In this document: piece after piece, positions 45,991-58,724 of the stretch | How positions within the stretch are numbered: the stretch's first letter is position 1 | Layout: each line of letters opens with the position of its first letter | Source: Maratus speciosus | Lineage: Eukaryota; Arthropoda; Arachnida; Araneae; Salticidae | DNA length: 64,000 bases | Reading direction: 5' to 3' | NCBI GenBank assembly: GCA_963932465.1 | Contig: OZ010795.1 | Coordinates: 21,351,874-21,415,873 of the forward strand | Translations under genes and position numbers: made by a program | The notes under the pieces: generated by a model | Seen by the model: only the letters and a program-made list of their open reading frames with translations | Databases searched by the model: none | Told to the model about the DNA's origin: nothing

Positions 45991-48328
45991 CATTTAGAGT
46001 CACCTGGAATTTATAAATTAGAGACGATCACACTATTTTTATAAGTAGAATTAGGAATTGTTTTGATTGGATGCATTCATTAAGATGTTGATGGGCAACG
46101 CCGTTAACTGCAGACAGCAACCATTTTATTGCAACGTAAATTCTCCTTCCGTATTAGAAAATTTCTTTCATTTGTATAATTTTCAGAAAAAAAATATTGT
46201 GACACCTGAATTCTCTATTCTTCTTGATTTTAAACTTACTAAGAAAGTCGCTGCATTTTTCTTGCTGACAGATATCAAATGTTTCTCCCCCAAAAACCCT
46301 TTCAACGGAAAAATAAACAGGGCATACAACTATTTATACAACTATACAGGTACAATTATTTTACAAAGAACTAATGCTACTCCATTTCCTTAGGATTATG
46401 TTCTTTAAATAACAATTCAGAGAGCATTGGCGGTGCATGTGGCATAAATCTTTTTTGAGAATGTTTTAGATTGCATAAAATTCTAAGTATTTTGCAGTTA
46501 TTAATTTCCAATTAAAATGTACAGTTAGGGTATCTGTTGCATTTTCAAGAAAATGAGGATCGTGATTAAGAATAAACTATAGGGGAGGAAAGTTATGCGA
46601 ACGGTATAAAAGAAATATACTTGACCCAAACTTTGACTAGTCGTTATTAATGACATGTTTTATTTATACATTAGTGAAATACATTAAAAAATGTTTTCAA
46701 TTACATCGTTTTAAAAATATGGAGTATAATGTTATTTTTATAACAATTTTTTTTACGTAAACATCATATTCAACCTCCGAATATTTCAATCATAACTAGG
46801 TTTTTTTTTCATGAATAATAGTTCTTTTGGGATATTTATTAAGTGTCTAAACGTTGAAAAAGGGCGGAATAATATTTGAAGACTCACTGTACATATGATT
46901 ATATTTATCATCATAGTATCATTTATCATCAGTTATCGAGTACAATAAATATTGTACTTGATTATATTTATTTTTTTTTATCTCTAAGAGGAACCAAGTT
47001 AAAATGGTATTCTAGTTTTTACTTAAAATGAACATTTATTATCATTTCTATACAACTTTTAACCCCTTTTTTTTCGCTTTTTACTATTTGATAAATGGCT
47101 GTTTAATATCTTAGCATTGTCGTTTCTCATTTCTTTTAGAATATTTTCGTAAATTTTTTTCACTCTGGATTTTTGACACGAGAGCTCTGAAAATGAATAT
47201 ATCTCTCGGATAAAAGCATTTAAAAAATATTTCGAAGGGAAAAAAACTGTGTAAATATTTTATAGCATGTCATATTAAAACAATACTCATACCTATCAAA
47301 AAGAGATATATAATACTTTTAAATTTTGATCATTTATTTTAATAAAAATGTTCTTTTTAGAGGTTGATTCTGAATTTTTACATTTCAGTTAATTTTGTAA
47401 GTATCACATCAATTTCAAATCTTTCCAAATATTAAGTTTTATTCCTGAGAATATGTTAAGTTTAAGGAAAGATAAAAATGTTAAATCACAGTATCATTTA
47501 ATATATATATATATATATTTATTTATATATATTTAATATATATATATATATTTAATATATATATATATATATTTAATATATATATATATTAATTCCTGTT
47601 TATCATTAAAAAAATCTTCTTTTATAAATTTAATTGAATCGCTTTCAATATTTCAAACTGCCATCCCTTCAAACTCGATGAAATGAGTACCAAGCATTAT
47701 CGGGAACTAAATAATGAAGGTTCCACATTAGATTGACTACCTGAAATGGGGTATATGCTGTGTACCACATAAGGGACTTATGGGCACCCCAGTGCAAGAA
47801 AACAGAGTTAGGCACCCTATATCCTTAATGGATTGTATCGCCGGGGAGTTTAGAGCTTTAGTTACATGAAATTGTAGTACATTGCTATGAATATAACTAA
47901 TACCTTCAATCAGAGATGCCATTAACTTAATATTAAAACGAATTTTTTTGCACTTATGCCATTTTACGGTTACGTTTTATTACGTAGTCCATTTTGTATT
48001 TCAATATGGAACACAGTATATCCTTTAATTAAATTAATTAAATAGAATCTCTGTTGATTAAATTTCTTTATAAAAACAAATTTAAAAAAGTTAATTTTTT
48101 AACATTTATTCTTTAAACCTGTTTTATGTTATGTTGGTGAAGATAGGTATTAAATACTGGATGTCTACAAATTAGTTGGGCAATTACGTAAGTTAAGCAC
48201 GTACGAAACATTAAATGAGATTAACTAGTTAAAAGTCAGATTAGTAGTAATATTGCCTAAGTTTATTCATAGATGGCGTTATGTGTCATAACTGACGCTA
48301 TCGCTTAGAGAGCGGGCGTGATATTCAA
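45991..48328. other. Intergenic sequence, no gene supported
   Basis: A 108-codon open frame (46067-46393, plus) has no recognisable motif. An (AT)n microsatellite with TTTA interruptions lies at 47497-47592. A less AT-rich stretch at about 47740-47850 has no sustained motif. Confidence 0.45.
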
Positions 48329-48542
48329 TGGCCGCCACGATCACAAGATCTTTTACCGCTTGATTTCGGTGTATGGTTTTTTTAAGACGTCACTTTCTGT
48401 ATCCATTCTTGAACTAAGATCAAGAATCTGCACTGCACCTAATTGGATCGACGGAAACAAGTTGACAAATCTGTGGCAAGAAATGTTTTATCGATGGGGC
48501 ATTTTCAGAGTCACGAAAGGAAGTCACGCCGAACATTTGTGA
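48329..48542 (+). pseudogene. mariner/Tc-like transposase C-terminal fragment
   Basis: WPPRSQDLLPLDFGVW (from 48329) matches the conserved WPPRSPDL(T/N)PxDFxLWG block holding the third catalytic acid of mariner-like DDE transposases. A frameshift in a T-run (about 48377) leads into the frame ending YRWGIFRVTKGSHAEHL and a TGA at 48540-48542. This resembles the YRLDxCRxTxGAHIEHL terminus of these proteins. Everything upstream of the block is lost. No terminal repeats were identified. Confidence 0.75.
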
Positions 48543-48549
48543 TAACTGT

Positions 48550-49114
48550 AAACTTGAACTATTTTTCTATCTTGCAACATTATGTAATTTAATTTGTTTT
48601 CCCTAATAAGCTGAAAGGGGATCGGTTTTATAGTTAATTAAATAATAATTGGATTAAAATAAATTAATAATGAATAATTAATATTAATTAAATAGGGTGA
48701 TTAATAATAATTAAATAGTGGTTAAATGGGTAATATTTTGAAATTGCCATCGCAGAAAAAACAAGTTCAGGAACAACTACAACAACAAAAAATAAGCATT
48801 TGAAATTTGAAACTGAAACAATACTGCAAGAAACGGAGATTACTATATTTTATACAAATTAGTAATGATTTCTATTAGCACTATAGTACATGCGATCCGG
48901 AGATTATAAATTAAGAAAATCGAACTTAAATTTCGATCTTCACTTAAATTGCTGATATACTACGCTATCTATAATTCAAAATAAAGAATGCTGCAATAAC
49001 AAAACTTTATTATAAAAGCATGCGTGCACAAAATTATGCATATCAACAGGAAATAGCATATTGAAAGCATTAAATTAGCTGACTTATTCTTTTTGATTAT
49101 CTTTAAGAAATAAT
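48550..49114. other. AT-rich intergenic sequence, no gene seen
   Basis: Nothing recognisable beyond TTAATTAAAT-type words at 48630-48720. Confidence 0.45.
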
Positions 49115-49460
49115 ATTGGAAAATCGAAATTTCATTGCACATATAATTGTGATTTATTTTTAGTACCATCTGAATCCTCTGCTAGAGTTTTCTATATAGA
49201 CTGATTTTTATAAAACGTATCTCACATAGTCTCATTTGAGTTTAAAGTATGTTTATACTTTAATATCGGAGAGTAAATCAATGTACGCTGTGTAGTATGT
49301 ACATATATCAGTGCTATATTGTGCATAAAAGTTATATAGTGATAGAAGGTAACTGGTTACTTTCATTTTATGATACTTTATATAAAAAGGATTTACATAT
49401 CTATGAAAGACGATACTTTTAATATTAATTAATCCGATTTATATTTTAATGAGATGTCTC
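49115..49460 (+). promoter_or_regulatory. Orphan copy of the IR 5' flank (copy B)
   Basis: It contains the same ordered blocks as 8925-9270 (AAAATCGAAATTTCAT, AGTACCATCTGAATCC at 49162, GAGTAAATC, CTATGAAAG, TTTATATTTTAATGA). No receptor frame follows directly; another flank copy and the pseudogene come next. Confidence 0.5.
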
Positions 49461-49462
49461 GC

Positions 49463-49958
49463 ACAACTTTTCAGTAACTTTTTCTAATATTATATAATAT
49501 ACAAATAATGTCTAAATTATTGACTTTAAAAGATAAAGCAGTATAGTAATAATAATCTAAAAGCTTCTGAAAGACAGTGACTCTAACTTGTAAAAAAGTC
49601 TGAACAATACCCCTTTTAGGCATGTTTTAATATTGATTGAAGAAGATATTTTAGAGCTACTCTTTGTTTAATTACTCTGAGTCTTTTTCTGAACAATGGA
49701 TAAGTACAAGACAACTTTTCAGTAACTTTTTATAATATTATATAATATACAAATAATGTCTAAATTATTGACTTTAAAAGATAAAACAGTATAGTAATAA
49801 TAATCTAAAAGCCTTTGAAAAACAGCGACTCTAACTTGTAAAAAAGACTGAACAATACCCCTTTTGGACATGTTTTAATATTGATTGTAGAAGATATTAT
49901 AAAGCTACTCTTTGTTTCATTACTCCGAGTCTTTTTCTGAACAATGGACACGTACAAA
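49463..49958. repeat. Tandem duplication of 248 bp
   Basis: The segment beginning ACAACTTTTCAGTAACTTTT is repeated once 248 bases later (49711) with few differences. Shared blocks include AATGTCTAAATTATTGACTT and TGAACAATACCCCTTTT. Confidence 0.85.
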
Positions 49959-50154
49959 ACAATGTTTCAAACTTTTAAAATTATGTTATCTGAAATAGAA
50001 ACTTAGTTGCAAATATGTATGATTCATTCATGAAATAAACTGAAATGTGATATTCAGAAGAATGTATCCACAATTTTACACTTATCTACAGCCAATTAGC
50101 ATAATACAAGACGTGTTCGATAACACATTAAGCTAATTATAATTCTAAAGAAAT

Positions 50155-51029
50155 GATTTTATAAAATCGAAACTTCATCAGAAATACATTTCTGGATCAA
50201 TGTTAGTACCATTCAAATCCCGTGTTAACGTTTTCTATATAATGTGAATGCAAAAAAGCGTATTTGAAGAAACCTTTCTCGAGTGTAAAATACAAATATG
50301 CATGAGCATTAGAGAGTAAACTGTTCAGTGACATGCATAAACCCAAGTGTTCAATTGTGCATCAAAGTTGGTGTTCAAAACAAATTGGATACATTCATTT
50401 CCTGTTTCTTTAATGGATAAAGATTTGCAAGCCTATGAAAGATAGAATTTTTTTTTTAATTAAATAACCTGATTTATATTTTAATGAACTGCAACTAAAG
50501 ATAATGAGAACTAACTTTATATAGAAAGTCAAAACTCAATTTTGTAATATTTGAATATTGTTATGCATCATAAGTTCCTGATTTGTTCAGATTCAATAAT
50601 TAATACAAAAGAAAGTTGGTTTAGATTAAAATGAAGTAGTTAAACGTAAAATACTTTTTATAATACATATTTTAAACAAGGCAAGCCAATTCAAAAATTA
50701 TTTAAATTTGAATATGAAAATATCTATATATCTATTTATATAATAAAGATGAAATTGCATCCAAAAATTGCTTTAGTGTTTTAATATTTTGAGATGCATT
50801 AAAGAAATCTTGATTGTTGTCAATCTCATTTAAGTAGTTTTTAGTGGATTTTTTTTGTGTCAATCTATGTTATAAGTCATTACATTTCCTGTAATAAAAA
50901 AGTACAAATAAGCTTTATACTTTTTAATTAAATTTAAATATTAATTAATCTCATTCATATTTTTAAATGTAAAAAAATACATTTTGTATTAAAAATATTT
51001 TGTAAGCATCTTTCTCTGAAAATATTTTG
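50155..51029 (+). promoter_or_regulatory. IR 5' flank (copy C) upstream of the second pseudogene
   Basis: AAAATCGAAACTTCAT, AGTACCATTCAAATCC (50205), GAGTAAACTGTT, CCTATGAAAG, TTTATATTTTAATGAA and CCAAAAATTGCTTT recur in order as in the flank of the intact gene, up to near the start codon. Confidence 0.5.
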
Positions 51030-51094
51030 AACGAAAGGAACATGGCTATGGAATCTGAAAAAAATATATAACTTAGATGTTACACATTCCCGTA

Positions 51095-51474
51095 CACTGT
51101 AAAAAAAAATCTGTAGTTCTACAGATGTAAAGTTACATGCTTACTAAACTTTCACCTGTAACTGTACGAAAAAAGCTGCAAATCTACAAAACTAGTTTTT
51201 GTAAAGCTACAAAAATCTGTAACTTTACAAATGAATCTGCTAAAATTTCAGTAATCTTACTAAACTTTTATTTGTAACCCTGGCTGCAGTTACATGAAAA
51301 GTTCTCGGAATCCCAGTTTCCAAAAAAATTCTTAGTAACCTTACAAATTTTTTGATTTTCGGCGCAAAAGTGTGTCTGTTACATGAAATTTTGTTGTTGC
51401 CGTTACATGAAAAGTTCTAGGAATCCCAGTTTCCTAGAAAAACTTTAGTAACTTCACAGATTTTTTTTACAGTG
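51095..51474 (+). mobile_element. MITE copy 1 (380 bp, TA-flanked)
   Basis: The element begins CACTGTAAAAAAAAATCTGT and ends ACAGATTTTTTTTACAGTG with TA on both sides (51093-51094 and 51475-51476). It is internally rich in CTGTAA/TTACAG words. It interrupts the S1 part of the right IR pseudogene just before KPLPNATD. Termini and TA duplication fit a Tc1/mariner-type MITE. Confidence 0.9.
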
Positions 51475-51752
51475 TATACTTCTTTCAAACCCCTTCCAAA
51501 TGCAACCGATGAGGAGAGAATGAAATTTTTCTCATCGAAATTAAATCACTACGGTCGATTATTACATGCTCTCATACAGTACTTTCAGCAATATACGCAA
51601 TATTTTGACAGTATTAATGTTGTTATGATTTATGAACCAGATAAAATTTGGCCTAACGGTACTTTGAGAGGATTACTAAAAAAATAATTTATTCAGAAAT
51701 TGATGTTGGAGTTATTCCAGTATATTTGGATAAGAAGATTACATATGCAGTA

Positions 51753-52134
51753 CACTGTAAAAAAAAATCTGTGAAGTTACTAAAGTTTTTCTAGGAAACT
51801 TGGATTCCTAGAACTTTTCATGTAACGGCAACAACAAAATTTCATGTAACAGACACACTTTTGCGCCGAAAATCAAAAAATCTGTAAGGTTACTAAGAAT
51901 TTTTTTGGAAACTGGGATTCCGAGAACTTTTCATGTAACTGCAGCCAGGGTTACAAATAAAAGTTTAGTAAGATTACTGAAATTTTAGCAGATTCATTTG
52001 TAAAGTTACAGAGTTTTGTAGCTTTACAAAAACTAGTTTTGTAGATTTGCAGCTTTTTTCGTACAGTTACAGGTGAAAGTTTAGTAAGCATGTAACTTTA
52101 CATCTGTAGAACTACAGATTTTTTTTTTACAGTG
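51753..52134 (-). mobile_element. MITE copy 2, inverted relative to copy 1 (382 bp)
   Basis: It reads as the near-perfect reverse complement of copy 1 along its whole length, flanked by TA (51751-51752 and 52135-52136). It interrupts a GTA codon between YAV and VSYPY of the right IR pseudogene. The two copies stand 278 bp apart and could fold on each other. Confidence 0.92.
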
Positions 52135-53116
52135 TAGTTGTTTCTTACCCTTACAAGTTGGAAGATTACACATTCATTACTCGAAAACTGAGTTACAAAC
52201 CACACATTTTTGGCATTTTTCAAATGTTTTCGTTGTATGGATGGATAACAGTAATATCGTTTGTAATTGCGATGTCGAAAATAATTTATATTATAGCAAA
52301 AATGAAGTATATATTTAACAAGATTTCACTTGGCGTTTTTGCAATATTGATCAAGCAAAATTCCCTTATAACACCTTCGTCGCTTGTGGAGATACTCCTT
52401 GTCTATTTGTGGGTTGTAGGAGCTATGCTTTTCTGCTTGTCTTACGATTCCGTATTTTTATCTTTTCTTTCAATTCCACCTATCACTAAAATTAAGACTC
52501 TTTCAGATTTGGCTTCAGCTGTAAAAAGTGGTGACTATCATCGCATTTCTCATCTGCATTCGGGTATTTTAAATTACTGGATCCATTCAAAACGGGAAAA
52601 TTTAAGAATAATAGCAACAGACATTTTTAAGAATAAATTAAGTTACAGGTAACCCTACAAAAAATTTTTTCATGAGAGTCAGAAGCAAAATCTTGCTTTT
52701 ATCTTAAATACAAAGTTTGCTGAATGTCTAAATGCTGAAAAAAATCTTTATACCTGACGACCGTTTTTACGAAAGTATGTTTGCCATGATGATCCGAAGA
52801 GGTTTCTGTTGCAAAGAACTGTTAAATTCCTTTGAACATAGAATAATGGCGTCAGGCATTTACATTAAATAAATAACCGATGCATATTTTTTTACTCTCA
52901 AGGGAATCGTCCTCTCTTGAGCCGGTATACGAAACTACTAATGGAATACTGACACTTACAGATGTTGTCCCTGCATTTATATTTCTTTTATCTGGCTATT
53001 TTATATCTTTTTTGGTTCTTATTTTTGAAATAGTGTCAATTCAAAGGAAAATAAATTACATGCTGAAAAATCAAAAGAGAAAGAGGAGAAGGGTTTCTGA
53101 TGAAACTCATGTATAA

Positions 53117-54700
53117 TTAGTTTGGTACTAAATTGTCATCATTTAAAAATTCTTTTTAATCTAAATTTATTAAAGTTATTAAGTTTCCTCAGACGGAGGC
53201 TCAAAAAAGTAAATCTTTCAGAACTTTATGTCGTAGTTGCTATAACAAGTTTTGTTAAAGTATCTTCCTACATTAAACAGGCCGTTTTGGCGACAATTTT
53301 TGAAAGTTTTATAAGAAAGAAGTTTTATTGAAAATAAAATTATCGTTGTTGCATTCTGTATGTTTTTATTATGTTATACGCTATTGCGTCAGCTTTTCCG
53401 TTCAATATACAATTATATACGCAATTATATCAGCTAGTTTTGTTTAGGCAGTATCAAGCAAACATTTTATTAATATAACATGTGTGTAATGCAACTAAAA
53501 TTTCAGTGCAGCATGAGTGAAATCTTTTTTAATTTGTGATTCTTGGGCCTTGTTTGGCTACTAACACAATATTTACTTTTTTAGCAATCTGAAAATGAAT
53601 TTTTATTAACTGAATAGGACAAGATGAACAAAAGATAAACAACAATTATTTTAATAACAGAAGACCACTGTTATACTTGATATGCCAGAAAACATGTCAG
53701 TAGTGGTTTTAAAAAATAGCAACACTCTCTTTAAAACATTCATTTATTTAGTTGCTAGCATTATGACAACTGAATTCGCATCCCTTAATTAAACTCTTTA
53801 AACTCGTGCAAGAAGCCACAGGGATGGTGGATCTTTTTTGATGAAAACTGTAAACAAACTGACTGAAATACTGAATTGTACCGAACATTGTGCACTCTAA
53901 AAAGCACCCTGAGCATCTATTTAAGGTATATTATGTTGCTATAACTATTAAAGTGTTAATGATTGAAAATGACAAAGACATTTATATTTGCACATAACTA
54001 ATGCCTATTTCGCCAATGACAGACTTCAATGTCTAAAATATGTAAATACTACGTTACTTAAAAATGAGTCTAATCTTTTTTAAAACTTTGAATATAAACT
54101 TTGACATTTAGTCAGTTATAATGACTGAGAAAATACAAGAATTTCGTTGTTTTATTCAAAATAAATAAAAGTTTACGATATTAGTAACATAGCTGTAATG
54201 AAATGGAGGTGTTTATTTCATCATTAAAACAAAATTGAGAATCCGGAAAAGTGAGGCAAGAGGGGTGTCTCGAAATTTTAATACATTTCAAAAGACTTCA
54301 ATAATATTATATATTTCAAGCAAAGGAGAATGCAAGAAACAGAAAGTGATGCATTTTTTATGCACATTAAAAGATATTACGTCAAAAAATGTAAAACGTC
54401 TACTAGTATGTAAGTTAAAATGTACAAGTACAACAAAACAGTCAATGGCTTACAAACCCCTCTACTCTGATTAGACGCAATATCCATACTTCGTATTGAG
54501 GATTTCAATTATTTCTCCACTGGGCCAACTTTCGTTGACCAACTTAAACAAGTTGGAAACTGCACGTGAAATGTGGTTATAACTAGTTTTATAATGTATA
54601 TTTTAGTGCATTGCATAAGTGCATATCAATTTCATTCTGTTAAAATGATTGTAACACATTAAACTGCACTAGAAATTTTATTTCCAATTGGCCGTAATGT
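53117..54700. other. 3' flank of IR pseudogene, no further gene seen
   Basis: Short open frames (for example 53122-53331 and 54235-54474) carry no recognisable motif and are not called. Confidence 0.45.
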
Positions 54701-54721
54701 AACGGAAAACTTTTGACTGTC

Positions 54722-55506
54722 CTTGACATTAAACTATAATCGCATTTTCATAAAACTTGAAATGGCTCGACAAAATTTTGCAACAATTATATTTAAAATT
54801 TCATACCATTCGGTTGCGTAGTTTTTGCTCTGTTATATGCGGACACACAGACAGACGGACCGAACGACGAATATAGGTGTTACATATTTATATAATTACG
54901 AATGCACCCAAAAAACGTCCTTTCAAGCCCGCTGTATAAATATCATCGACTTTTGGATATGTTACAGATACGCAACGAGGTGATACAAAGGGTTAAGTTA
55001 TCAGAAAAGATATTTGTAATGATTTGTCCTAGAAATTTCCAATAGGTTACTACGCCATGTAAATTCTTCATAAGAAATAATTTTCAATTTACTTTAGGAC
55101 ATTTTTTTTTATAATAATGCATAAAAAAGTAATTTTGTTGGAGCACAGACATATAAATAACTCTGAGAAAATTATCATATCCTTTTTCAGTAATTTTTTA
55201 TGAGAATGTTTAGTGTTTCATTGCTGAAAATTCAGAAATACTGTACATTGCTCAACGCCTTCTAATTTATTTTTCTGTATATCAATGAACATTTTATAAT
55301 CTAACCCTGACATTAAACTGTAACCCGATTTTCATAAAATTTGAAATGACTCGATAAAACTTTGCAACAATTACATATTTAAAACTTCAGACCATTCGAT
55401 TGGGTAGTTTTTGCTCTGTTATATACGGACGAACGGACAGACAGACGGACCTAACGACACGCTGCAGGTGCTACGTATTTATATAATTACCAACGCACCT
55501 AAACAG
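54722..55506. repeat. Two direct copies of a ~190 bp dispersed repeat
   Basis: Copies at 54722-54912 and 55308-55506 share TGACATTAAACT, TTTTCATAAAA, TTTGCAACAATTA, GTAGTTTTTGCTCTGTTATA and ACAGACAGACGGACC, then TATTTATATAATTAC and AA(T/C)GCACC. The CAGACGGAC motif recalls common arthropod repeat ends; the superfamily is not assigned. Confidence 0.75.
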
Positions 55507-56114
55507 ACATGCTTAAAATTCCTTTTAATGTTCAACAATTAGTAACACATCATTTGTGTTAGTATAATTGACGAACACTCTCGTGATATGATGGAAATAT
55601 AGATTGCATGGGAAGATATCAGATAGTTGTTAATGGAAAATGTTGAAGGTTTTTTGCTTTAAAAGACAGTAAGTAAAGGAAAATATAAATGTTTTGAAAG
55701 ATAATCGAAAATATCAGCGAAGAGATGCTATTTTAGAGTGATATTAACATATGATGAAAGTAGATTTCTGGATTACATCATTTAAGATAAGCTAACCAGT
55801 ATATATTGACACATAAAATTTAAAACATGGTACACAAAAGTCTATGTTTTCATTGTTCTTATTGCTATTTTTGGAATTTATGGTGTATCACTTACACTGT
55901 TCTTCATCATGAACGACGTAAAATTAATGCAACGTATTACTGTCATATTTGAGGAACATTAAAACTGCAAACCTGCCAAGAATTTTCCAAACCGAAATTA
56001 TCCCCTTCCTCTGGACATAATTGCCCACAACTAGAGAATGCAGCTAAAATTAGTCAATTGAAAGAAACCAAGAACCATAAGTTATGGAACATTTTCTCAC
56101 ACTTTCACTATATA

Positions 56115-56619
56115 CGTGGATGGTTCAATAATTATTGTCCCTAGTGTATATAAAATACTTGGGCTGCGATATTTGTTTTGGAATATCGAAGCCTAATGTC
56201 TTAGATGCCTATATGCTCAATTTCAGAACTGTAGTCGCTATATTCACATAGTTTTGGAGGGAGGGGTGAAAGAGGGGAAGTGGGGTTGTAAGGCTGATTT
56301 TTAGCTTATGGGATTAGATTTGTGACAGTGGATGAGACGTAGCGACTGTCGTTTGGATTCGGAATCATAGTGATGTAGCCACATCTCATCCACTGTCACA
56401 AATTTAGCCTCATAAGTTCCAAACCAGCATTTCACCCTCACACCCCTCCTTAAAAACTTCCTCAAATATAGGTCTTTAAAACTTCACACCTCCTTCCAAA
56501 ACTATGTGAATATAGCAGCTAAGATTCTGAAATTGAGTATATAGGCATTATTACACATCAACCGCCGCAGTACAAATATTTTATATGCACTAGGGACAAT
56601 AATTATTGAACGACCCACG
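56115..56619. mobile_element. Foldback, mariner-like MITE (505 bp, TA-flanked)
   Basis: The left end CGTGGATGGTTCAATAATTA is mirrored at the right end (TAATTATTGAACGACCCACG). TA flanks both (56113-56114, 56620-56621). Pairing resumes inward over ATATTCACATAGTTTTGGA and over TTTGTGACAGTGGATGAGA at the centre. The GGTxGTTCAATAA word resembles mariner terminal repeats. Confidence 0.85.
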
Positions 56620-56624
56620 TACTT

Positions 56625-58720
56625 TAAAAACTCTCCGCTGTTTATTAAGTTGAATAAGGTACTTAAGTGAGCATTTAAGAAAACACATATCTCATCTGAA
56701 AACCGGGTAACACAATTATCAACTATAGCCTGAAGAGTACTCTAAATATTTTGTGATGCTGTGCATATGATATATAGATTTGTATATGTTCTACTTAGTA
56801 CGCTCAAATCTATTTTAGTATGCAAACGCCAAATACACGCCTAAAACTAAGGAAATCCACAGTTGTCTATGTATGCTGTACATTGTGTGGCCTTGTATAT
56901 GATTTAATTTTTTTTAATACAATACTCACTAACTATACTGAACACAGTTCAGCTTGAAAACATATAATTCAATTAAGAACAACTTTTATGCCATTCATTC
57001 TCAAACATAGTAAGGCTTACGAATAATTCTGCTTAACTGCGTATAAAATATATCTATAGCATTTATTTACACCATTTATATATTGAAGTTAGATAATCTT
57101 AAAAAGACTTTTGCAACTGAAAACGCAATTATAGCGAATAGGTAATTTTCCAGATACAGTACTATATCCAAAATATTTTGAGTGTCATTATAAATGAACA
57201 AGTAATTGCTATGTGCAATCTCGGAAAGAACAGTTAAACACCCCCTACTAAATCTGCAAGAAATTATTGTAGAAGAAAATTACTGACAACAAAAGATCAG
57301 AAATAAAGTTATATTTCAAACCACGTATCATAACTGAAAACGCATTTCAACCCATTATTGTTCATAGGCAATACTGTAGCCATGTACTTTTGTATGTCCC
57401 TGTAAATGAACGAAAAAGTCTATCGACACCATATTCTACAGTAAATACCTTGCGGTATACCTCAATGATACGCAAAAATTTCAATATGCTTAAACTAGTG
57501 TCATTTAAATACAGCGCAAACAATTTTCGTTCATAGACCGAAATGTAACGGAATTCTTTTGAATATATCTGCAAACAAACCGTAAATGTTAAGTAATTCA
57601 TTATCAACACCGTACATGCCAATTTGACCATATTTACGGGAGTTAGGCTACAGGCAGACAAACCGAACGCATAAACACTTTTCAACTGTGTTAGAAAACG
57701 CTAAAAACGGAAGTATTGTTTGTACAAATATGCCACTATTGGCTAATATATTATATGTAAAATATTGATGTACAAAATATTTTCTTTGTTGAATAAATTC
57801 CTTTTATATTATATTCTTTTTTATATTTAACAAACATTAAATCACAATTGCCAATCCTATTTCTCCAGAAACAAACAAATTTCTCTTAAAAGAATAATGA
57901 ATCCTTGTAACTAGTTGTCATTACTAACAATTCCATACTCATAAATCTTTAATGTTTCTTTTCATATACTGTGATTTTTCTTTCCTTTTAAATACTCTTA
58001 TCTTCAATAATGTTGACCCATCGATGACTGATATTTTCTCTAGACTTGTAAAGCATACTCTTTTTGATGTAGAATCAGCTAACTCTTTGCTTCTCCTCAA
58101 TATATGTAACATCAAACCGTTAATACTGGCCGTTTTTTTTTCTTATATTTCCGTTTTCAATGACGTTTAAGCAAAATGTTTAGAAAAAATAAATGTGTAA
58201 TTTAAAATTAAATAAACTTTTACATTTAACGTTAAAGTTAAGTAAACATTTAAGTATTTATAATTTTGCATTGTTTCTCCTTGATTTTTGAAAATTTAAT
58301 CAGAGATTTAAAAATTTTTAACTAAAACTTAATAGACATAATAGATTTAGCATGCGGATTGTATCAGTTCATATTGATAATGCAATGCGTGACATAAATA
58401 CTTGAATTTGCGTCTGTTTTTTTGTTTAAAAAATCAGAATGCTAAAGTAGTTTTGGTCAATGTGTTTTTGTCATTAGGTATCGATTTTTACGAAGATTTA
58501 GAGTAAAAACAGATTTTTTCACGAAAGAATATTTTTACCTCATTATTCCGCACTGTATCACGTAACGCAGTTATATAAAAGATAAAATCAAGTAATTGTT
58601 TTCAAGTTGTTCTATGTCCAAAATTTCGATTATTTTATTTTGTATTTTTTGCATATCTTAAGTTTATACATTGTTTCCCTAAAGCAATTTTGTGATATTT
58701 AAATTTCTTTGAATACTTTT
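56625..58720. other. AT-rich sequence, no gene supported
   Basis: A 107-codon minus-strand frame (57362-57685) and a 72-codon plus frame (57952-58170) lack recognisable motifs or splice context. The segment at about 56925-57000 resembles 63930-64000 (AGTTCAGCT(T/G)GAAAA, ATAATTC), so a low-copy repeat or duplication is likely. Confidence 0.4.
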
Positions 58721-58724
58721 TGTT

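Larger units (their letters stand above)
51040..53116 (+). pseudogene. Ionotropic receptor (IR) pseudogene, right copy, cut by two MITEs
   Basis: Pieces follow the intact receptor. MAMESEKNI is near 51040, then a one-base shift. S1 follows with KPLPNATDEERM, HYGRLLHALIQYFQ and WPNGTLRGLLKK (to 51687), then a shift in an A-run into YSEIDVGVIP. After the second MITE come SYPYKLEDYTFITRK, PHIFGIFQMFSLYGW and LLVYLWVVGAMLFCLSYDS, then RENLRIIATDIFKNKLSYR and a stop at 52652. Broken S2 sequence includes RRGFCCKELLNSFEHRIM, and 52880-53116 holds TLTDVVPAFIFLLSGYFISF plus the basic tail and stop. Two MITEs (51095-51474, 51753-52134), at least three frameshifts and stops near 52650 and 52870 make it nonfunctional. 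Confidence 0.92.

Noticed and set aside
57362..57685. 107-codon minus frame as a gene
   Set aside because: No motif, no splice context, surrounding sequence repeat-like; left uncalled.
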